The notes beneath the pieces were generated by a model. That model saw nothing but the letters and a program-made list of their open reading frames with translations, was not told where the DNA came from and ran no database searches. A program made the position numbers and the translations under genes. From assembly GCA_017554445.1 (NCBI GenBank), contig JAFZIJ010000186.1, positions 1 through 64,000 on the forward strand: 64,000 bases of DNA. Reading direction: 5' to 3'. The stretch's first letter is position 1; every line of letters starts with the position of its first letter. Positions 7,324-16,595 of this stretch are shown one piece after another. This stretch comes from Victivallales bacterium (lineage in GTDB: Bacteria > Verrucomicrobiota > Lentisphaeria > Oligosphaerales > Oligosphaeraceae).

Positions 7324-9144
7324 ATGGATTACAGAAATCTCAAAAAAAATCTCGGCCAGCTTTTCTTTGAATGGACACAAAAGTATCTGGACAACGTCGC
7401 GTTGGTGCAGCTCAACGACAAAAATGAACTGGTCGAGGTCAGCTACCGCCAGTTGAAGGCGGATGCGGATGCGCTTTGTACATATTTGCAGGAGAACGGC
7501 ATACAGAAAGGCGACCGCGTCGCCATGATCGCTTCCAAATGCATGTTCCACCCGCGTTTCTTCTACGCTTGCTGGACAATCAGCGCCATCGCCGTCCCGA
7601 TCTGCGAAACGCTCGGTGACAAGGAGATGTCATTCATCATCAACGACTCCGATCCGAAAATCATCATCACGGATAAAGGAGGCAACGCCAAAGTCGCAGC
7701 CAACGCCAACGGCCGCAAGACGATCTGTCTGGACGACATCCCCAACGGCGATAGCCGCCAAGGCGCCGCCCCGCTCACGGGAATGGAATTCTCGCCGGAT
7801 GAAATCGCCGCCCTCATCTACACCAGCGGTTCCACCGGCATGCCGAAAGGCGTAATGCTTTCCCATAGGAACCTCAGCGCCAATGCGTTGGATCTTCCAG
7901 AGCTCTTCCAGCTCCGCAAACAGGAACGCCTCATTTCCCTCCTGCCCTACTGGCATGCATACGCGCTGTCAATCGAAATCGTCACGATCATATCCTGTGG
8001 CGTCACCATCGCCATCGCACGCGACATGAAGGACTTCAAGAAGAACATCGCGCGCTACCAGCCGACCGCCATGATCGTCGTGCCGCGAATCATCGAACTG
8101 TTCAAAGCGTCCATCGACAAAAAGATCGAAGCCACGCCAGAATCGAAGCGGAAGCTCATCGACAAAGCCATCTACAACGCCTCCCGAATCTTCACCGCCC
8201 GTCCGCGGCTCGACGGTGGCATTCTCCGCATCTTCACCCACCACACCTTCTACGATCCGCTGGTCTTCAGCAAATTCCGCCAAGCCTTCGGCGGCAAGCT
8301 TCGCTTCATCGTCAGTGGCGGCGCACCATTGGATCTCGAACTTCAGATTTTCTTCAAGTATTTGGGAATACCGCTTTTGCAGGGATATGGCCTGTCAGAA
8401 ACCTCCCCCATCGTCTCCACAAACCTAAAGGAAGACCATCTTCTCGGCTCCATCGGCAAACCCCTCCCCTGGCTCCTACCCGAAAACGGCGGCGACTATA
8501 CGTTCAAGGATGAAGAAGGCCATATTGGCAAAGACGTCCATGGACAGCTTCTCGTCAAAGGAACATGCGTCATGAAAGGATATTGGAACCATACGGACGC
8601 ATCCGCCAAATCCTTTGAAGACGGCTGGCTGAACACGGGCGACGTCGCCTACCAGAAAGAAGGCTACCTCTTCATCGAAGGCCGCAAAGGCAATATGATC
8701 GTTTTGATCGGCGGCGAAAAGCTCCATCCCGAACATGTGGAAGACGCCGTCAAGAATTCGCCGCTCATCACGGAAGCCATGGTCATCGGCGAAAAATGCA
8801 AGAACGTCTATGTTCTTGCGAACGTCAGCAAAGACTTGTCCAGAGGACTTTCCGCAGACGAACTCCACAAGAAGCTCAAGGAGGAAATCCAGCGGACGAC
8901 CACCCATCTGGCCCCTTATCAGAAGCCGAAGGACGTGCTCGTCCTGCCGGATTTCACAATGGAGGACAGCACTCTCACCGCCACGATGAAAATCCGCCGC
9001 TACAAGATCCAGGAGCTCTACGGCGAACAGATAGAGGAATTCCTTAAGGCCAACGGAGAGGAAATCGCCACCAAACACGAAGTCGGCATCGCCTCCTCCA
9101 AAGTCTTCGAATCTCTGGCGGACATGCATATCGGCTCCAACTAA
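7324..9144 (+). CDS. Long-chain acyl-CoA synthetase / AMP-forming ligase
   Basis: A 606-residue ANL-superfamily enzyme that activates a carboxylic acid, most likely a long-chain fatty acid, through an acyl-AMP intermediate. Core motifs are present in order: LIYTSGSTGMPKG (phosphate loop), LPYWHAYA, VSGGAPLD, LLQGYGLSETSP, LNTGDVAY and FIEGRKGNMIVLIGGEKLHP. A C-terminal domain follows. The C-terminal catalytic-lysine region contains TATMKIRRYKI. No signal peptide is seen. Its neighbours do not point to a pathway. Confidence 0.93.
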   Translation: MDYRNLKKNLGQLFFEWTQKYLDNVALVQLNDKNELVEVSYRQLKADADALCTYLQENGIQKGDRVAMIASKCMFHPRFFYACWTISAIAVPICETLGDKEMSFIINDSDPKIIITDKGGNAKVAANANGRKTICLDDIPNGDSRQGAAPLTGMEFSPDEIAALIYTSGSTGMPKGVMLSHRNLSANALDLPELFQLRKQERLISLLPYWHAYALSIEIVTIISCGVTIAIARDMKDFKKNIARYQPTAMIVVPRIIELFKASIDKKIEATPESKRKLIDKAIYNASRIFTARPRLDGGILRIFTHHTFYDPLVFSKFRQAFGGKLRFIVSGGAPLDLELQIFFKYLGIPLLQGYGLSETSPIVSTNLKEDHLLGSIGKPLPWLLPENGGDYTFKDEEGHIGKDVHGQLLVKGTCVMKGYWNHTDASAKSFEDGWLNTGDVAYQKEGYLFIEGRKGNMIVLIGGEKLHPEHVEDAVKNSPLITEAMVIGEKCKNVYVLANVSKDLSRGLSADELHKKLKEEIQRTTTHLAPYQKPKDVLVLPDFTMEDSTLTATMKIRRYKIQELYGEQIEEFLKANGEEIATKHEVGIASSKVFESLADMHIGSN

Positions 9145-9178
9145 CGTGATGTCAACCCTATAAAGCAAAGGATTCGGC

Positions 9179-9778
9179 ATGGCAGCAAAACAAAAGACCG
9201 ACTTGGAAATCACATTGGCCCGCGTGCAGATGCCATCCCTTGGCAGAACGGGCTCCCATCAGCATGTCGTCACGGTCGAACTCATCTACCCGCGCCTCGG
9301 CATCGCGTCGAAATCATCAGCGAAAACAATCGTCCTGAAAAACGGAATCTGTGAAGCGGATCTTTTGCCGTGGACGCGTAAAATCTGCTTCAAGGAATCG
9401 TTCGAAGGCAACTTCGGCGTCCATGTCACGGTTTCAGAACGGCTTAGCGCAACTCAGATGCGCAAGGCGATGCGTTTCATCGCAGGCAAATCGCTTGATA
9501 TCGGGGCGGACGCCGTGGAAGACGCCATTCCAATGCCAGTTGTCGATGAAATCGCCGTCCAGCCGCTCATCTACCTTTCAAAGCAGCTTCTGACAACGAC
9601 ACAGGCGAAAATCATCGCGGAAGGCTATCTGGACTTGAAGGCCAGCCAGTTCTCCGACACGCCGTCGCTCATCAGCATCCCGCTGTTTTCCTGCCGCAAG
9701 CTAGCCGTCAACGGGAAGCAAATCATGAAGGAAAACGATCCGGACGGTTCCGTGGAACTCTCCGCCGTCGCCATTTAA
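9179..9778 (+). CDS. Hypothetical protein
   Basis: A 199-residue soluble protein of mixed strand and helix with no signal peptide or membrane segment and no motif I recognise. The N-terminal half (LEITLARVQMP, HVVTVELIYPR, AKTIVLKNGICEADLLPW) suggests a beta-sandwich. The start ATG is preceded by AAAGGATTC. It sits between the acyl-CoA synthetase and the secG promoter. Confidence 0.65.
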   Translation: MAAKQKTDLEITLARVQMPSLGRTGSHQHVVTVELIYPRLGIASKSSAKTIVLKNGICEADLLPWTRKICFKESFEGNFGVHVTVSERLSATQMRKAMRFIAGKSLDIGADAVEDAIPMPVVDEIAVQPLIYLSKQLLTTTQAKIIAEGYLDLKASQFSDTPSLISIPLFSCRKLAVNGKQIMKENDPDGSVELSAVAI

Positions 9779-9812
9779 ACGCGTCTTCCCGACGGAAGTT
9801 CACTGCAAATAC

Positions 9813-9842
9813 TTGACTTATTCCTAATAAAACGTATATTTA
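9813..9842 (+). promoter_or_regulatory. Candidate secG promoter
   Basis: TTGACT, 18 bases, then TATTTA in an AT-rich leader 68 bases before the secG start. Confidence 0.4.
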
Positions 9843-9909
9843 TAGTTCGCATTGTTTACATCCGCATAAATATAAATAACAACTAACCGCATCCGGAGCA
9901 CAACAACTC

Positions 9910-10362
9910 ATGGCCACGTTCATCATCGTCCTTCTCACGATCATCTCCATTCTTTCCGCCATCTTCGTCATCGGCATCATTCTCATTCAGCAGAACAAGG
10001 CCGGCGGCGGACTCGGCGCCGTGAGCGGTGGTTGGACGGAATCCACCTTCGGCGCGTCGGCGGACAATGTTCTGACGAAGGCCACGACGTGGGCTTCCGC
10101 TATCTTCTTGATTTCCACGCTCTTGCTGGCAGCTGTGACGGGCCGCTGGGGCGTTGGACGCAAATCCATCATCGAATCGGCGGACATTCCCGCCAAGCCT
10201 GCAACGGCAGCCGTGAAGGTTGAAGAAGCGAAACCCGCCGAAGCCGCCGCGAAAGTTGAAGAAGCGAAACCCGCCGAAGCCGCTCCTGCGAAGGCTGAAG
10301 AAGCCAAGCCTGCCGAAGCAGCAAAACCTGCAGAAGCAGCTCCTGCGGAAGAGAAAAAATAA
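9910..10362 (+). CDS. secG: Preprotein translocase subunit SecG with Ala/Lys/Glu repeat tail
   Basis: SecG is the small inner-membrane partner of SecYE. Residues 1-75 show two membrane segments around the conserved loop (LIQQNKAGGGLGAVSGG, then TESTFGASADNVLTKAT). After about residue 95 comes a low-complexity cytoplasmic tail of degenerate repeats (VEEAKPAEAA, AEEAKPAEAA) ending in EEKK. The 150-residue length exceeds the usual 75-110 because of this tail. A near-perfect terminator follows. Confidence 0.95.
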   Translation: MATFIIVLLTIISILSAIFVIGIILIQQNKAGGGLGAVSGGWTESTFGASADNVLTKATTWASAIFLISTLLLAAVTGRWGVGRKSIIESADIPAKPATAAVKVEEAKPAEAAAKVEEAKPAEAAPAKAEEAKPAEAAKPAEAAPAEEKK

Positions 10363-10393
10363 TCCATCTATTAATTTTAGCTTAATTTCCCAT

Positions 10394-10426
10394 AAAAAAA
10401 CAAGGCATTCGCCTTGTTTTTTTTTT
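10394..10426 (+). terminator. Rho-independent terminator after secG
   Basis: CAAGGC and GCCTTG close a four-base loop (ATTC). The stem is extended by A-T pairs between a run of A before it and more than ten T after it. Confidence 0.95.
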
Positions 10427-10493
10427 ATTTTGTGGCTATTTTATAAACTAAAGAATTCATCGCCATTGGAAGTCAGGGGGTACAATAAAGCGT

Positions 10494-10772
10494 ATGTTCA
10501 CCATAACATCAACAGTCACAAACAAATATGGTATCCATTGCAGGCCGTCGGGCGTTATCTCAAAAGCCGTCCAGGGCTACAAGGGAAAGGTTGAAATCAA
10601 AGGGCCGGATGGCAATGTCGCCAATCCGACCTCCGTTCTTTCCATGCTTTCATTGGGCCTGACGTGCGGTGACAGGGTGACGATTTCGGTCGATGGACCA
10701 GACGAAGAGGAAATGGCGAACAAGCTCGCCGAGCTATTCGCATCCCATTTCGAGTTTGAAAAACAGAATTAA
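10494..10772 (+). CDS. HPr-like phosphocarrier protein
   Basis: HPr passes phosphate from PEP via enzyme I to sugar-specific proteins, or serves only as a regulator in bacteria without a full PTS. The 92-residue length fits. The active-site loop NKYGIHCRPSG places the phosphorylatable histidine at position 15, and Ser47 in PTSVLSMLSLGL corresponds to the HPr-kinase site. The loop reads HCRPSG rather than the common HARPA, as in some non-PTS HPr proteins. No enzyme I, enzyme II or HPr kinase gene is in the window. Confidence 0.9.
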   Translation: MFTITSTVTNKYGIHCRPSGVISKAVQGYKGKVEIKGPDGNVANPTSVLSMLSLGLTCGDRVTISVDGPDEEEMANKLAELFASHFEFEKQN

Positions 10773-10782
10773 CAAGCCATTA

Positions 10783-10864
10783 GCTTGTGCTTATGGCTTA
10801 TGGCTTATAGCTTATAGTTTATTGAATTTGCTTTAAGCTTTCAGCTTTAAGCTTTTAGCTATAA
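10783..10864. repeat. Two adjacent heptamer arrays (GCTTATR; GCTTTAA)
   Basis: GCTTATG, GCTTATG, GCTTATA and GCTTATA run in phase at 10789-10816 after a partial unit. After a 13-base break, GCTTTAA, GCTTTCA, GCTTTAA, GCTTTTA and GCTATAA run at 10830-10864. The block lies between the HPr-like stop and the SD of the GH78-type gene. The second set recurs inverted at 19851-19892 and in the same orientation at 62725-62745. Confidence 0.9.
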
Positions 10865-10878
10865 AAAAGGAGGTCCGC

Positions 10879-13782
10879 ATGCGTAATTCGAAGCTTCCCG
10901 AACCCCTTGTCGGCAAATGGATCTGGGGACCGCCCGATTTTGGCGGCGCATCGCGGCATGTCCTTTTCCGCAAAGATTTTACGTTGTCAGAAACACCAGG
11001 CATCGCGGAATTGTGGATCGCCTCACCTTCTGATTTTCAGCTGTTCATCAATGGTCGTTTTTTGACGGCCGGGCCTGTACAGCATCCTGGAAATGCCTTG
11101 TATGCATCGCGTTACGATATCACCCACCTATTGCAGGTCGGCGTGAACAGCATCGCCATCCATGCCATCTGCCACGTTGATGCATGCGCCGCCCGCAAAC
11201 CCGGTGCGGAAAAACTTTGGTTGCAATTGCTTTGCGATAACGCGACAACCGTCGTGACGGATGATTCATGGCTTTGCCTGAAGCCGGACTGTTTTCTGGA
11301 TTCCGGCCTCCGTGCATCCGCTTCGGACAACAGTACGGACATCATCGACTTCAAAAAATATCCGACTCGTTGGACGGCAACATCTTGCGAAAACCTTCTC
11401 AAACCGCTTATGAACACGGGAGACGGCGGTACGCAACCATTCTTCTGGCTACCGCCCAAAATTGTCCTGCCGTTGGACGATGGCTTGCCGCTGGAGGCGG
11501 AGACGGGCCTCCATTCGGCATGGGACGCCACGCCAAGCGGCCTGCCGATCTTCACTGGCACGTTCCAGCAGAAGAACGAAGTTCTCACAATTTCCTTCGC
11601 GGATTGCATTAAAGACAAGACGCCCAACGGGTTATATGCGGCGGAAACATACATCTACGCCACGCAGAACAAACCACTGACGGCGCTCTGCATCTGCGAT
11701 GAACCGTATCGGCTGTTCATCAACAACAAACTCGTCAAACAACAAGGCGTGCCCGCGCCTGCCGCGAGAAATCTATCCAACGCCGCCCTTTCGCAAACGC
11801 TTCTGCCAGACGAACTTGTCGCGAACGATATGACCGTCCAGCTGAAAAATGGCTGGAATCGTGTCCTCCTGCTACAGCATTGCAGCCACCCCTATTCCGG
11901 CATGACAATCATTTGGGCGGATCTTCCCGACAACGCCTTCCCGCTGCATCGCAAGCCGGATTTCTCCTCTCCACATGGCTGGAATCTCACGGGGCCGCTC
12001 AACGCGCCGTTCGCGCTCGTCAATCCTGCCTTCCCATTGGACAACCTTCCCAAAACGCCGTTCCTCTGCGAAGACAGCCGCACAAATGACATCGCCGCAT
12101 ATTACCTATCTTGCGAATTCAAGGCAACTTCCGTCACCGCACCACGTTTGCCGTTGGTCCTCCATTCCGGTGAGACACTTCTGCTTGATTATGGCAAAAC
12201 CATTTATGCCCTGCCCGAAATCCGCCTCTCAGGAGCGGAAGGCGACATCGTTGATGTCATCGCCGGAAATCATCGTTTCAACGACGAAATCATCGCGTTG
12301 GAGGAAGGCCGCCGCCGTAATGTTTCGACGGCGATCCTACGCCAGGGGCTCGAACCCGTCACATGGGTGTTCAACTCCCCCGCAGGCTTCCGATATCTGA
12401 TGATTGTTGCGCGAAAGGTTGATACGAATGTGACCATCCGTTCCGTGAGCGTCCGCGCCGCCAGCCGTGAAACGCAAAATGACAGTCATTTTTCCTGCTC
12501 GGACAGTGTCCTCAACGCCATCTGGAAGCTTGGGCAGAACACATTGGAAGTCACCAATCAAAGCATCTTCATGGATTCGCCATGCAAAGAGCAGGCCCAA
12601 TGCATTCCGGACGCCATGATCCAGTCGTGGGCCGCATGCTACGTCCAAGGCGCGTATGACGCGGCGACAGCCGCCCTCTCCGCCTTTGCGAAAGGCCATA
12701 TCGAGACAGGCGAGCTCAACGCCATCGCGCCGTCCGGCTTCTTCCAAGCCGTGCCCGACTATTCGCTGCTATGGCCCGTCTGGTTGCAACGCCACATCAT
12801 GCATACGGGTGACATTCAGTTCCTTAAGACGCTTATTCCAACGCTTAATGCTTTACTATCTTATTATAATGAAATAGCGGTCGCGGCGGATGGGCCGCTC
12901 GGCAATCTCGCCCCCCTGCTTGGCACATGCTGTTTCATCGACCACGATCCGGCCATCGACCGCGACGGCATCGTCACCGGCCTCAACGGCATCTACTGCC
13001 GCTCACTGCTGGCCGCGTCATGGCTTGAGGAACAGGCAGGACTGCTCGATACAGCGGCGGCCTATAAACAGCGCGCCGCCAACGTCGCTGCGCAGATCCG
13101 CTCGCTCTGCTGGAATCCGGACAAAGGGCTCTTCGCTGATTCCTTCCACCATGGCCGCTGTTCTGAAAAATGCTCCTTGCAGTCAAACGTGCTCGCCATC
13201 TACGGCAGCATTCCGCTCCATGACGACATCGACGGCATCTGGCAGAAGCTGTTCGTTCAGCAAGATCCCTTCGAACGGTTCGTCACGCCGGAATTCGACA
13301 ACCCGTATTTCAAATTTTTCATCTTGGAAGACGCCTTCGCTCTCGGCAAATCCGACTGGGGGTTCAAGTTCATCCGTCACTATTGGGGAGCCATGCTGCA
13401 GGCGGGCGCCACCTCTTCGTGGGAGCTCTTCCATCCAGGCGATCCGCTTCTTGCCAAACGGACCATCTCCAAATGCCACGGCTATGGAGTCTCGCCGAAC
13501 GCCTTCATCATCTCCGAACTCGTTGGCATCCGCCCCGCCGAGCCAGGCATGCGCATGATCTATTTCAACCCGTTGCCGGGCGACGTCACATGGGCGAAAG
13601 CCACCATCCCGACGCCCAACGGCACCATCTCCGTCAACTGGTCGCTCCGTCCGGACGGCGTCTTCGACGCCTCCCTCTCCGCGACATTCCCGCTGGAAGT
13701 CATCCCGCTCCTCAATCCGGCCATCGCCGAATCAGCCCTCTTCAAAGTCTCCGAAAATGTCACCGTGCTCGCTCCGGAATAA
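10879..13782 (+). CDS. Alpha-L-rhamnosidase-type glycoside hydrolase (GH78-like)
   Basis: A 967-residue enzyme with the layout of bacterial rhamnosidases: N-terminal beta-sandwich carbohydrate-binding parts (FRKDFTLS, LFINGRFL, YDITHLLQVGVN) and an (alpha/alpha)6 catalytic region starting near residue 535 (MDSPCKEQAQCIPDAM, AFAKGHIETGELNAIAPSG, SSWELFHPGDPL). A C-terminal sandwich follows (GMRMIYFNPLPGDV). No signal peptide is seen, so it may be cytoplasmic and act on imported oligosaccharides. The sequence is distant from the canonical DCPQRDER motif seen in the second rhamnosidase here (43326-46583), so the exact substrate is open. A strong SD (AAGGAGGT) lies next to a heptamer array. Confidence 0.8.
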   Translation: MRNSKLPEPLVGKWIWGPPDFGGASRHVLFRKDFTLSETPGIAELWIASPSDFQLFINGRFLTAGPVQHPGNALYASRYDITHLLQVGVNSIAIHAICHVDACAARKPGAEKLWLQLLCDNATTVVTDDSWLCLKPDCFLDSGLRASASDNSTDIIDFKKYPTRWTATSCENLLKPLMNTGDGGTQPFFWLPPKIVLPLDDGLPLEAETGLHSAWDATPSGLPIFTGTFQQKNEVLTISFADCIKDKTPNGLYAAETYIYATQNKPLTALCICDEPYRLFINNKLVKQQGVPAPAARNLSNAALSQTLLPDELVANDMTVQLKNGWNRVLLLQHCSHPYSGMTIIWADLPDNAFPLHRKPDFSSPHGWNLTGPLNAPFALVNPAFPLDNLPKTPFLCEDSRTNDIAAYYLSCEFKATSVTAPRLPLVLHSGETLLLDYGKTIYALPEIRLSGAEGDIVDVIAGNHRFNDEIIALEEGRRRNVSTAILRQGLEPVTWVFNSPAGFRYLMIVARKVDTNVTIRSVSVRAASRETQNDSHFSCSDSVLNAIWKLGQNTLEVTNQSIFMDSPCKEQAQCIPDAMIQSWAACYVQGAYDAATAALSAFAKGHIETGELNAIAPSGFFQAVPDYSLLWPVWLQRHIMHTGDIQFLKTLIPTLNALLSYYNEIAVAADGPLGNLAPLLGTCCFIDHDPAIDRDGIVTGLNGIYCRSLLAASWLEEQAGLLDTAAAYKQRAANVAAQIRSLCWNPDKGLFADSFHHGRCSEKCSLQSNVLAIYGSIPLHDDIDGIWQKLFVQQDPFERFVTPEFDNPYFKFFILEDAFALGKSDWGFKFIRHYWGAMLQAGATSSWELFHPGDPLLAKRTISKCHGYGVSPNAFIISELVGIRPAEPGMRMIYFNPLPGDVTWAKATIPTPNGTISVNWSLRPDGVFDASLSATFPLEVIPLLNPAIAESALFKVSENVTVLAPE

Positions 13783-13831
13783 CATCATGACGGATTTTTG
13801 CCGCGCAGAACAGTTTTGTGGAGATGAAAAC

Positions 13832-13859
13832 TTGAACTTCCGCTTTCAAATGCTAAATT
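13832..13859 (+). promoter_or_regulatory. Candidate rplU promoter
   Basis: TTGAAC, 16 bases, then TAAATT, about 70 bases ahead of the rplU start. Confidence 0.35.
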
Positions 13860-13929
13860 AACTACTTCATGATTATCTAATAACCACGCCCTATGGGCAA
13901 CACACATTTGAAAACGCGGAGTCCAACAC

Positions 13930-14244
13930 ATGTACGCCATCATCAAAACCAGCGGCAAGCAGTATAAAGTCGAAGTCGGTACCGTCTTCGACGTCGACAG
14001 AGTCGCCGCCAACGTCGGCGATGTCATCGACCTCAAAGACAGCATCCTCATGACCTCTGACAATGGTCAGGTCAACATCGGCGAACCCACCGTCGTCGGC
14101 ACCGTCAAACTCGAAGTCAAAGAGCACTTCCGCGGCACGAAGCTCATCGTCTTCAAGATGAAGCGCCGCAAACGCTCCCGCGTGAAAAACGGCCATCGCC
14201 AGGAAATGACCAAGCTCGAAGTCAAGGACATCGTCCTCGGCTAA
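13930..14244 (+). CDS. rplU: 50S ribosomal protein L21
   Basis: L21 binds 23S rRNA in the large subunit. The 104 residues begin MYAIIKTSGKQYKV and carry the C-terminal KMKRRKRSRVKNGHRQ signature. In most bacteria rpmA (L27) follows directly. Here a strong terminator and then tyrS follow, so rpmA must be elsewhere. Confidence 0.97.
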   Translation: MYAIIKTSGKQYKVEVGTVFDVDRVAANVGDVIDLKDSILMTSDNGQVNIGEPTVVGTVKLEVKEHFRGTKLIVFKMKRRKRSRVKNGHRQEMTKLEVKDIVLG

Positions 14245-14285
14245 GCCACGGCGACGCACCATCTTAACGATTGATTTTCTCCAAC

Positions 14286-14327
14286 GCGAGGGCACAAGGC
14301 TTTCTCTTGTTCCCTCGCATTTTTTTT
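14286..14327 (+). terminator. Rho-independent terminator after rplU
   Basis: GCGAGGGCACAAG pairs with CTTGTTCCCTCGC (one mismatch) around a seven-base loop, followed by ATTTTTTTT. Confidence 0.93.
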
Positions 14328-14351
14328 AACATAACAGCCAATATCACGACC

Positions 14352-15632
14352 ATGACAAACGCCCTAGACATCCTGAAAGAACGCGGATTCCTTTACCAGA
14401 TGACCGATGAAACCGCCATGCGCGAAAGACTCGAAAAAGGCCCCGCGACTTTCTATGTAGGCTTCGATCCCACTGGAAACAGCCTCCACATCGGGCATCT
14501 TCTTCCCATCATGGGCATGCGTTGGCTCCAGAAGTGCGGCCATCGCCCCATCGCCCTCGTCGGCGGCGGAACCGCCATGATCGGAGACCCTTCCGGCAAA
14601 ACGTCCGCCCGCCCCATCATGACTGTCGAGACGATTGACGAAAATGTCGCCTGCCTCAAAAAGCAACTATCACGTTTTTTGGATTTTTCCGAGGGCAAGG
14701 CGCTCCTTCTCAACAACGCCGCGTGGCTCCGCAATTTGAATCTGCTCGAATTCCTCCGCGACATCGGATCCCTCTTCTCCGTCCCGCGCATGCTCGCCCA
14801 TGAATCCGTCAAGATGCGTCTTGAAACGGGCCTTTCCTTCCTGGAATTCTCCTATCCGCTTATGCAAGGCTATGATTTCTATATTCTTAATAAAGATTAC
14901 AACTGCGAATTCCAGTTTGGCGGACAGGACCAATGGGGCAATATGACGGCCGGAACGGAACTGACGCGCAGGCTTTCCAATAAAACCGTCAACGTCGCCA
15001 CTTTCCCATTGCTTCTTAAGAGCGACGGTACGAAGTTCGGCAAGACAGCAGGCGGCGCCGTGTGGCTCGATCCAGAGCGCACCTCCCCCTTCAACTACTA
15101 CCAGTTCTGGCGGAACACGGAAGACAGCGAAGTAAAGAAACTTCTCGCCCTCTTCACCGCCTTGCCGATGGACGAAGTGAACCGCCTCGGCGAACTCCAG
15201 CCGCCCACCATCAACCGCGCGAAGGAGATTCTCGCCTATGAGGCGACTGCTCTCGCACACGGCCATGACGAAGCCATCAAGGCATACGCCGCCGCCGGTA
15301 ACGAATTCGGTTTCGCGGATCCTGACAACACGATTCCAACGACCTCCCGCATCGCCGAAGCGAAGCCTGTCCAGCTTGAAGCGGACATTCCCACGTTTGA
15401 AATCACACAGGCCGATCTCGACGCGGGCCTGCCGATTTTCATCCTTCTGGCCAAATCCGGCCTCTGCAAAACGTCGTCGGACGCGCGCCGTCTCGTCAAA
15501 GGCGGCGGTTGCTCCATCGACGATCGCAAGATTACCGATGAAAAATACGCCGTTTCCGCCAATGACTTTGTCGATGGCTCGTTTACATTGAAAGCGGGTA
15601 AAAAATCTCGCAAACGCATCAAACTCGCCTAA
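14352..15632 (+). CDS. tyrS: Tyrosyl-tRNA synthetase
   Basis: Charges tRNA-Tyr with tyrosine. At 426 residues it is a standard bacterial TyrRS. HIGH is at 46-49 in the class I Rossmann domain, FGGQDQWGN in the tyrosine/ATP site, KFGKT as the KMSKS-loop variant, and a C-terminal S4 RNA-binding domain (LAKSGLCKTSSDARRLVKGG). I chose the ATG at 14352; earlier in-frame codons run through the rplU terminator. lpxA follows after 30 bases. Confidence 0.97.
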   Translation: MTNALDILKERGFLYQMTDETAMRERLEKGPATFYVGFDPTGNSLHIGHLLPIMGMRWLQKCGHRPIALVGGGTAMIGDPSGKTSARPIMTVETIDENVACLKKQLSRFLDFSEGKALLLNNAAWLRNLNLLEFLRDIGSLFSVPRMLAHESVKMRLETGLSFLEFSYPLMQGYDFYILNKDYNCEFQFGGQDQWGNMTAGTELTRRLSNKTVNVATFPLLLKSDGTKFGKTAGGAVWLDPERTSPFNYYQFWRNTEDSEVKKLLALFTALPMDEVNRLGELQPPTINRAKEILAYEATALAHGHDEAIKAYAAAGNEFGFADPDNTIPTTSRIAEAKPVQLEADIPTFEITQADLDAGLPIFILLAKSGLCKTSSDARRLVKGGGCSIDDRKITDEKYAVSANDFVDGSFTLKAGKKSRKRIKLA

Positions 15633-15662
15633 TACCTTAAATATAATAAAGGCACGCAAAAC

Positions 15663-16457
15663 ATGAGCATAGACCCAAGAGCCGTCATCGCGCCCGGTGC
15701 GAAAATCGGAAACAACGTGACCATCGCACCTTACGCCATTATTGACGAACATGTCACCATCGGTGACGACTGCCAGATCGGGCCGCACGTCTATCTGACG
15801 GGGCACACAACCATCGGAAAAGGCACGGAAATCCACGCGGGGGCTGTCATCGGAGACAAGCCGCAGGATGTCAGTTTTGACGAAGCGACCGTCAGCTACG
15901 TCGATATCGGCGAAAACTGCCGCATCCGCGAATATGTCACAATTCATCGTGGCACAGAGCAAGACTCCCATACAATCATTGGTGATCGCGTCATGCTCAT
16001 GGCGTTTTCCCATCTCGGGCACAACTGCAAGATCGGCAACGACGTTATCATCGCCAACGCCACACTTCTCGCGGGGCGCGTCGAAGTCGCGGAACACGCT
16101 ACGATTTCCGCAGGCGTGATGATCCACCAGTTCGTCCGCATCGGCCGTCTCGCCATGATCGGCGGCGGCAACGCCATCACGCAGGACGTGCCGCCGTTCT
16201 GTCTTCTGCAGGACGACTGCATCCAGAGCGCGAACATCATCGGCCTCCGCCGCTCCAACATGAGCGATGTCGCCCGCAATTCCATCCACGAAGCCGTCAA
16301 AATCTACTTCTTTCAGAAGCTTGCGCGCATGGGCGCGGTGGAGGAAATCCAGAAGAAATGCGCACCTTGCCCCGAACTGCAAGAGTTCATCGATTTCGTT
16401 CTCACGACGAAACGCGGCATCACTTCCGGCCGTCCTCTGAAGGAAAAAACACCGTAA
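15663..16457 (+). CDS. lpxA: Acyl-ACP:UDP-N-acetylglucosamine O-acyltransferase
   Basis: Catalyses the first step of lipid A synthesis in the cytoplasm. The 264 residues begin with left-handed beta-helix hexapeptide repeats (IDPRAVIAPGAKIGNNV, IGPHVYLTGHTTIGKG). The family signature EYVTIHRGT precedes the catalytic-His segment MLMAFSHLGHNCKIG, and a helical C-terminal domain follows. It supports an LPS-bearing outer membrane. No other lpx gene is in the window. The start is an ATG after AAGGCACGC, probably co-transcribed with tyrS. Confidence 0.97.
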   Translation: MSIDPRAVIAPGAKIGNNVTIAPYAIIDEHVTIGDDCQIGPHVYLTGHTTIGKGTEIHAGAVIGDKPQDVSFDEATVSYVDIGENCRIREYVTIHRGTEQDSHTIIGDRVMLMAFSHLGHNCKIGNDVIIANATLLAGRVEVAEHATISAGVMIHQFVRIGRLAMIGGGNAITQDVPPFCLLQDDCIQSANIIGLRRSNMSDVARNSIHEAVKIYFFQKLARMGAVEEIQKKCAPCPELQEFIDFVLTTKRGITSGRPLKEKTP

Positions 16458-16538
16458 AAATCACCAGCCGACGACATTTTCATGGTTTTATCGCTTTTTT
16501 CTGTCAATAATCCCTGAATCTATTACGTTTTATACACG

Positions 16539-16567
16539 TTGATTTCATTCAATCACATCAATGTAAT
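16539..16567 (+). promoter_or_regulatory. Candidate promoter of the pseudopilin gene
   Basis: TTGATT, 17 bases, then TGTAAT, 28 bases before the start codon. Judged by eye. Confidence 0.35.
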
Positions 16568-16595
16568 AAAGGTAACCTCAAAAAAGGAAACAACC

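Noticed and set aside
14670-16382. 570-codon open frame on the minus strand opposite tyrS and lpxA
   Set aside because: It lies antisense to two clearly identified genes and arises from their codon bias. No domain is recognisable.
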